Positions 59,101-64,000 of a stretch of DNA of 64,000 nucleotides are shown in pieces. The stretch is from Dendrophyllia cribrosa (lineage: Eukaryota > Cnidaria > Anthozoa > Scleractinia > Dendrophylliidae), in NCBI GenBank assembly GCA_024195265.1, contig JAJLRJ010000002.1, forward strand, positions 20,147,570-20,211,569, written 5' to 3'. The number at the start of each line of letters is the position of its first letter. Within the stretch, counting starts at the first letter, position 1. The notes under the pieces were generated by a model. That model did no database searches. It saw nothing but the letters and a program-made list of their open reading frames with translations, and was not told where the DNA came from. Both the position numbers and the translations under genes were made by a program.

Positions 59101-59621
59101 AAATGGTTTTGTTTGGCTTGTTTTTTTTTGTACTGAAAACTAATCAAGAAAAAAATTAATTATTAGTTAAGAAACTGGAGAAAAGGCTTGTCTTGATGCA
59201 TGTCGATGAAGAAGCGTTCACTTTTCTTGCTGGATCAGTTGTCAGCTGTCCCAAACTTCATACCCTTCATTACACTCAGCTGCTTTAGTATTTGATCCGA
59301 ACTGAGTGTCTTTCCTTCAGTCGCTGCTCTTTATCATTGCCATCAACGGTTTTCCTATGGAGGTCGGTTTTTGTTCATGATTATTCAATCCCACAAGTAC
59401 TTATTTTTTGATTTCCTTGTAAGAAGTTGCTTCATCTCTTGCCTTATCAACAAGTGTAGCTCTAATGGCAATGTATTCGTGATTGCATTTTAGATTTTCA
59501 ATTATAGTATAGTTATTAGTAACGTATTATATTTTTAGTTTAGGATAGTTTTAGAATTAATTAAGTATTTTGTAAAGTTGTGCAATTCAGTTTATTCTGC
59601 AAAGTGACTTAATAAAACCCA

Positions 59622-59660
<39 letters not shown>

Positions 59661-62600
59661 CATCTACAACTTGTTTGACAAATTTTCTCAGTGTAATGTC
59701 TGCTGATATAAAAAATTAGCCCCAGTTTTTATCTTGTATTAAAACATTTCAAAGCATTCAGGATATGCTTTTCATTGGCTTTCGCTTGGTTTCCTTAGAC
59801 TTGCCCACAAGCAGAGCTTAAGATACCAGACCAGAAATGAGAAGCAAACGACTTTAAGAAAATCTAGGTTTTTCTTTATATTTCTGTCTGTGTTTCACAA
59901 CACAACGAACTCATTTCCATCAAAAGGTTTCATGGAAACTGAACATTCAGTTTTACAAATGGCTGCATAGAGTTAAAGTGTGATTAAGCCTCTGAAATCA
60001 TGCTTACAGCGAATTCAGATAACGACAACGACGTTAGAACAAGTTTACAGATATGAAAACAGCTTTGATTTATCTCCCCACTCGGAAAAGTTCAAATAAA
60101 TTATTCTCCGTTTAAATCACAAACACAAGTAGGATTTAGTTCATTGTTACGCTGAAGCTTGTTTTGCAAACCAATCACGTTGCGATACTGAACAAAAAGC
60201 ATGCGTTTTGGGGACTGCAGATGCATCTTGTATTGTTGAGAAAAACCGCAGTGGGAAGCTAATTATGCCAAAATCTCGTGTAACTTTCAAACATTCATAT
60301 TTAAGTTTTGTTTTCATTGTCTCGGACCAAACATTTGGGAAATTACGTCCAAGAATATAAACACTCGCAAACAATTAATACGTAGCTTATAAACGTTTCC
60401 AAAAGACCCTATTACGGATACGGCAGCCATATTGATTTTGCCCCCCTGGACATCTCATAAAAAAATCTTTTCGAAAGCTTATGGGGAGAGGGGGGGGGGG
60501 ATGATGTGAAGAAAATAATGTGACGTTTTCGGACCCGAATTTTCAAGCACTTTGAGTAGCACGAGAAAACGTTTTTCGGGAGCTTTATGGCTCTGTCACG
60601 TTTGGGCCAAAACATTTTCGGAACTTTTTAGAAATACACCCAAGGTAACTAAAAACTTTTATGTAATCTTCTTTTGGTTTTGTAAATTCTTCAGAATGTG
60701 GGACCTTCCCCTAGCAACTCTGACGAAGAATGTGCTGTTCCTCAAGAGCCTTCCGCTAATAAAGAACAGGTATTTATTTAATGGTTGTTATAGCACTAAA
60801 AGTTTGGATTTGACGTTTACAATGTCTTTAATTTGCTTAGTGGAAGAGGTATTTAAGATGTTTGTGGTGTGACTGTCGACACAGATCTTCAGCGCTCTAA
60901 CATTGTGGCGTACACTATTGTAGGTCAAGGGTTCTATAAATATTGTCACCCTACGCCAAAAGACATTTGCTTTGAAACGAGGATCCTAGCGAAATGCTGT
61001 TGTCAACAGTTTCCATCATCCATTCCCTAAAATTTGTATCGCGTAGTCATGTTTTTGCGCTACTACAAAATAGGTCAATGGTGAGCTAAAAAACATTGTC
61101 AAATGGTACAGACTAATGTACCACATACCGTATTTGAAATAAGCTTGAGACGTCGAGCTCAATGTTTTCAAACTCGACTGCCAATTCTTTTAAATGAACG
61201 TCTTTCAATGTGACTAATTCAAATGAATTCAAAGTTGTGTTGTCCTATGTGCACCAGCTTTCAATGTGATAGTTTTGTACGAAGTTTGTTAGTTGTTTAC
61301 AAAGGTTCCTTTTCTTTCAGTATCTCTGGTATGTTTTTCATGTCTGTGTGGATGAAAATGTTGAGTCAGTGAAGATAATTACCGAGAAGCCAATGCACAA
61401 TAAGTGTGTCACGGCAGTCCTCGAGCGTTGTGATGACAAGAAGTATTGGAAGACCCGCCCGTTATTCGTGCATGTTGATGAAGTAGATACCTTTCGGTAT
61501 CGGTATGTGGTAAAATACAAAGAAGGAGTCGGAGCATGGTTGTGGAAGACCGTTACCAGAAACAAAGATGAGAAAACAGTAAAGGAGACAAATACACGTA
61601 AGCTGAATAGAGGAAATAATCAGTTTGACATTTTTCACCACCCAAGTGACCCGAACTGGAGAAGAAGTGTTTTCATTGGACAGCTTTTCTTTGTCAAGCA
61701 TTTATGCCAGAAAATAGGCAGTGGTTGTGATTTCAAAGACCTGTTGATAGATTGTGAACATATAGGCTTTGGTCACGCGAGCTATACTGTGGAAGATGTG
61801 GAGTTGTTTGAAAAGTGGGTTGTGGAAATGATCAAAAAGGGCCTTGCAACCTATCAGAGCGTGTACATGTGTTCTGTTCTTGGTCAGTTAGTGCAACGTG
61901 TGCCCTCCTCTGCTTGGCGTACTTGCCGTTTTCTAGAACAGAAGGCTGCTGATTCCATTCTGTCATCCTTTGGGCGTTGTTCTTACACGGCAGTACCTCT
62001 GAGCAGTAGAAAGTTCATCACGGCTGTAGCAGAAGACCTTTTCAGAGCTGGATCGTCCATATGGTTTTTGCTATTTATCAAGTATTTCTGTAATCTGCTT
62101 GACATTAACTATGTTATTCAGATGGCAGACAAACTTCCATCGCCGTACACTGATCAACAGTTTTCCCAAGAGGTTCCTAGTGTGCTGGATTCCCTGGGGA
62201 GATTGAAGGACTCGAACAACTGTTTAAGATATTCTGCGTACGTGATACAACGTTGTCCAAGTGTCCAGTGCCTTTGGAGCCTCTACCATGCTATGTGTTG
62301 TCAGTTTCCCAACCTAAAGCTCAGCCTTATGGAAGAGTTTTCAGCTGCTTACAGCAAGTTCATTGCACACAATCGCGCAAGAAAACCAGATCTTCTTCAG
62401 CCGTTCTTTTGGTCTGAGGTACCAGACAACTTGAGAGAAAAACTAGCCAATCTATTCTGCAAGACATTGACCCAGCAAATATTGTCAGAAATCACCTGGT
62501 CAGAGGAGAGAGTCCACAGTTTGAAGACCATTGCCCTTGATGCAAGTTTGCATTCATCAGATCATTTTAGTTCTTTGATTTTAGAGATTGCCGCCCACAA

Positions 62601-63062
62601 CTCTAAAGAATTGGATTGTATTCTCCCATATCTCCTGGGGTCTCCGTCATTTTTCTCCTTCTGGAAGAACAACATCTCCAACAAAGACAAAAACATCATT
62701 TGCCGTCGCTGGTTAACTAAAAAATTCCACAAGACGGAGAGAAAGCTTTACAAACGTGTCCTTGGTGTAGTGGAAGCCTTAGAGTCACTATGTACAACAG
62801 TAGCACTAAAAACCGACAATGCACTCTGTGAAGCTCTGGAGAAGGAGGTGGAATGTTTGGTTCTCAAGACAGGTCTTGAATCCGTCATGGCTGCTCATAA
62901 AGAAGCGAAGAATTGTTCCCCAGCAATTCAGCAACGTCTTGTCTTGTTTCTTCGAAGTGCGATAAGGAGTTGTACAGGAGACCGTCAATCAAAATATAGG
63001 AAGATGATTCAGTTGCTTGGCTATGGTGGTTTGAAGGAGAGAACAAAGGTTAACATGGAGAG
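47133..63062 (+). CDS. Probable RNF213-like E3 ligase gene, N-terminal exons (partial)
   Basis: Exons: 47133-47409 (ATG at 47146, 88 codons, MSGDNYGGDTSTG... ending SNN), 60695-60769 (25 codons, NVGPSPSNSDEE...), and 61321-63062. All joins are phase 0, and the gene continues past the right edge. The large exon begins YLWYVFHVCVDENVESVKI, a beta-rich segment with RYRYVVKYKEG and W residues compatible with a CBM20-like fold. Then come NQFDIFHHP, FIGQLFFVKHLCQK and DCEHIGFGH, and a long all-helical region. This order resembles the N-terminal half of RNF213, a giant AAA+/RING ubiquitin ligase linked to antimicrobial defence. The assignment is from memory; the AAA and RING parts would lie downstream. 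Linking exon 1 to the rest across a 13-kb intron is inferred from phase and strand; exon 1 could belong to another gene. Confidence 0.55.
47455..48196. mobile_element. 742-bp element with CAGGGCATCTGA termini
   Basis: CAGGGCATCTGACAGGATGC at 47455 recurs inverted at 48174-48196. The interior has repeated TTTTCCGCAT and contains a nested hairpin at about 47990-48149 (CCTCGGTGTAAGAACCTGT and its inverse). The termini are hAT-like, but no matching 8-bp duplication is visible. Confidence 0.72.
48209..49329. mobile_element. 1121-bp element with GGGGTCAATTCAATAA termini
   Basis: GGGGTCAATTCAATAATAAA at 48209 is inverted at the right end (TTTTATTGAATTGACCCC, ending 49329). Inverted similarity extends about 45 bp. 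Subterminal AAGTGCACTT motifs repeat inside both ends. No ORF with a known domain; 49330-49904 holds nothing recognised. Confidence 0.75.
49905..52528 (+). repeat. 44-bp tandem repeat, left block (about 59 units)
   Basis: Unit: CCTCCCTTCAGGGGTCACCT followed by GTTGTAAGTGAACACTCC and CTCATT, period 44 bp. The units are highly similar, with variants at the GTTGTAAG / GTTATAAG / GTTGTTAG position and at TTCCTCCC / TTCCACCC; a multi-unit higher-order pattern is visible (for example 132 bp between 50030 and 50162). Most units read like a splice acceptor (CCTCCCTTCAG) and, 12 nt later, a donor (GTAAGT) on the plus strand. Stray ORFs in it are frame artefacts. Confidence 0.95.
52605..52637 (-). ncRNA. 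Hammerhead-ribozyme motif in the PLE terminal repeat
   Basis: Minus strand: CUGAAGA, stem II GGCAAC-AGUA-GUUGCC, GAAAC, GUCC, with a short stem I (UUG/CAA). The full core is present. The copy in the other terminal repeat (55074-55106) has a stem II mismatch and a truncated CUGAAGA side. Confidence 0.7.
52790..54600 (-). pseudogene. Penelope-like RT / GIY-YIG gene, frameshifted
   Basis: RT blocks are split over frames. 54484-53915 has LPADKGRAVVVMNTNDY, YGLPKIHKENIPLRPIMSA and VSFDVVSLFT. After a single-nucleotide frameshift near 53920, 53890-53139 has GCPMGSPVSAILANLVMEH, the catalytic YVDD and IAFLDTK. A second frameshift near 53185 is explained by a tandem 7-bp duplication (ATCGCAA twice, minus strand). 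Beyond it the GIY-YIG part continues with CSDCDCVYIGQTSRALKSRV, and a further frameshift near 52905 precedes AWRQRLILEAWHSVRNMN. The gene is inactive. Confidence 0.88.
55108..58475 (+). repeat. 44-bp tandem repeat, right block (diverged)
   Basis: The same unit as the left block but more diverged, with indels. It begins with five units of a 15-bp sub-repeat (ACACCTGTTGTAAGT) at 55115-55192. A 301-bp multi-unit segment is duplicated (about 55545-55845 and 55846-56146). A foreign insert interrupts it at 56452-56757. Many units retain the CTTCAG and GTAAGT motifs. Confidence 0.93.
56452..56757. mobile_element. MITE-like insert in the 44-bp array
   Basis: A 306-bp non-array sequence containing imperfect inverted motifs (GAGGGCCGTACTGGGAGAAT and ATTCTTCCAGTATGGTCCCG; GGTCCAATAC / GTATTGGACC-like). 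The array resumes immediately after it. No ORF with a domain. Confidence 0.65.
58476..60694. other. Intron sequence with a non-LTR-like 3' tail
   Basis: No exon was recognised. At about 59440-59660 an AT-rich segment ends CTTAATAAAACCCAGTCTG followed by a (GTCT)n microsatellite (59632-59660), the usual look of a LINE or SINE 3' end in corals. A G-run lies at 60491-60500. Confidence 0.55.
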
Positions 63063-63102
63063 GTATGTACAATAAATGTGTTGTGTTTCATGAATAATAA
63101 AC

Positions 63103-63466
63103 TTAAAGGGACACTCACTGTACCGCCGAAATGACAAAATTCTGCCAATTATATTGCCAAATGCCACCAAATACATAACTAAGTAAGATAAAAAGATTAT
63201 ATAGAGTAAAACAGAAGCACGGATTGAAGTGGATTACAGTTCATGAAATTTGATGCGTTGACGACCTGTCAATAAATCAAACTTGTCATTCTTGTGAAAT
63301 TTTGACTTTTCTAGCCGTTATTTTTTCTGTTTAGTTAATATTTCTTTGCTTCTATCACTTTTGGCGATGGCTTCTTCCAATTTCAAGATAATAAAGTAAG
63401 CTTAAAGCAAGCTCCTGGCCATAATCATGAAAACACGATTTTTCGGCCAGGGCAGTGACCCTTTAA
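63103..63466. mobile_element. TTAA-flanked 356-bp MITE
   Basis: TTAA at 63103-63106 and 63463-63466, with termini AGGGACACTCACTG / CAGTGACCCT. It resembles the element at 28195-28595. It lies in the intron after the large exon of the RNF213-like gene; 63467-64000 holds nothing else recognised. Confidence 0.72.
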
Positions 63467-64000
63467 GAGAACGTAAGGGCAAAGTAACCGCTAATTGCGT
63501 CTGAATTTTTACGCAATAACCAGTTTTTATTATTCGACATAGCATTTTAGTGTACAAATATGACAAGTCTGACCGCGCACTAGAAAAACAACACTTTCAA
63601 AAACTTACGATTTAGGAGATGTTTGTTGTAATATATCAAACGCGAGGAAGAGTGTTTCATCAGTATTTCCAAACACCGAGAAGTGGGTTGAAAAAACGAG
63701 CCGACTTCGAGGGTGTTTGGAAATCCTTATAAAACACTCTTTCGAGTGTTTAATATAGCTTCTCAAATACATCATTAAATACAGAGAAAACGAAGGAATA
63801 TAATATCGCCAAATTCTATGCTAAGTAAGATCGGTTTTTTACGCTTATGATTTTCTTCTTTCTTCTTTTAAACTTTATTTATGAGTTTGAGAAGTATAAT
63901 AAAGAATTTATCCAGCAAACAGTTGTGATATGTATGGCCATCTTCACTCGCCATGTTAATTTTTGTCTCCTAAAGCTAGAAAAAATAACAAGCCGTATTG

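Overview
This is a metazoan nuclear window. It has multi-exon genes with GT-AG introns, AT-rich intergenic DNA and a very heavy load of DNA transposons, foldback elements (MITEs) and Penelope-like retroelements. The gene types (a RING-like/ubiquitin-like/TerD fusion, a SAMD3-like SAM protein paired with a C2H2 gene, a probable RNF213-like gene, CXC/P2X7-C passenger genes) and the repeat types suggest an anthozoan cnidarian, probably a stony coral. That assignment is an inference from memory; no database was searched.

Layout. 1-2064: a C2H2 zinc-finger gene on the minus strand, running off the left edge. 2065-8242: a complete ten-exon SAM-domain gene of 544 codons on the plus strand, sharing a 199-bp divergent promoter with the C2H2 gene; its introns carry foldback elements and its stop codon lies in a minisatellite. 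8600-9552: remnant of a Crypton-type tyrosine-recombinase gene. 10250-13757: a young Penelope-like element with an intact 802-codon RT/GIY-YIG ORF, an 820-bp inverted copy of its own 3' end, and a 13-bp target-site duplication. 13758-16947: repeats and minisatellites. 16948-21483: a minus-strand gene encoding RING-like, ubiquitin-like and TerD domains. 22189-30186: mostly non-coding, with several TTAA- and TAA-flanked elements.

30187-47010 is a nested transposon complex. A roughly 1.35-kb repeat unit occurs twice in tandem. The left copy is interrupted by a 3842-bp TA-flanked Tc1/mariner-superfamily element and by an 8570-bp TTAA-flanked element; the right copy preserves both empty sites. The TA element encodes a DD38E transposase whose N-terminus resembles a complete Pax-type paired domain, plus a second protein on the opposite strand. 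The TTAA element carries a broken CXC/P2X7-C gene, a minus-strand first exon, an orphan hammerhead-ribozyme-like motif and a nested 3.8-kb element with arrays of CCTGTGAAAAAA.

47133 to the right edge: a plus-strand gene whose large exon looks like the N-terminal part of an RNF213-type protein. Its inferred 13-kb intron holds about 6 kb of a 44-bp tandem repeat, split by a decayed Penelope-like element. Most repeat units contain a splice-acceptor-like and a splice-donor-like sequence in the orientation of the host gene.

All splice sites were placed by eye from GT/AG and reading phase. Element boundaries come from terminal inverted repeats, target-site duplications and, in two cases, direct comparison with an empty site in the same window.
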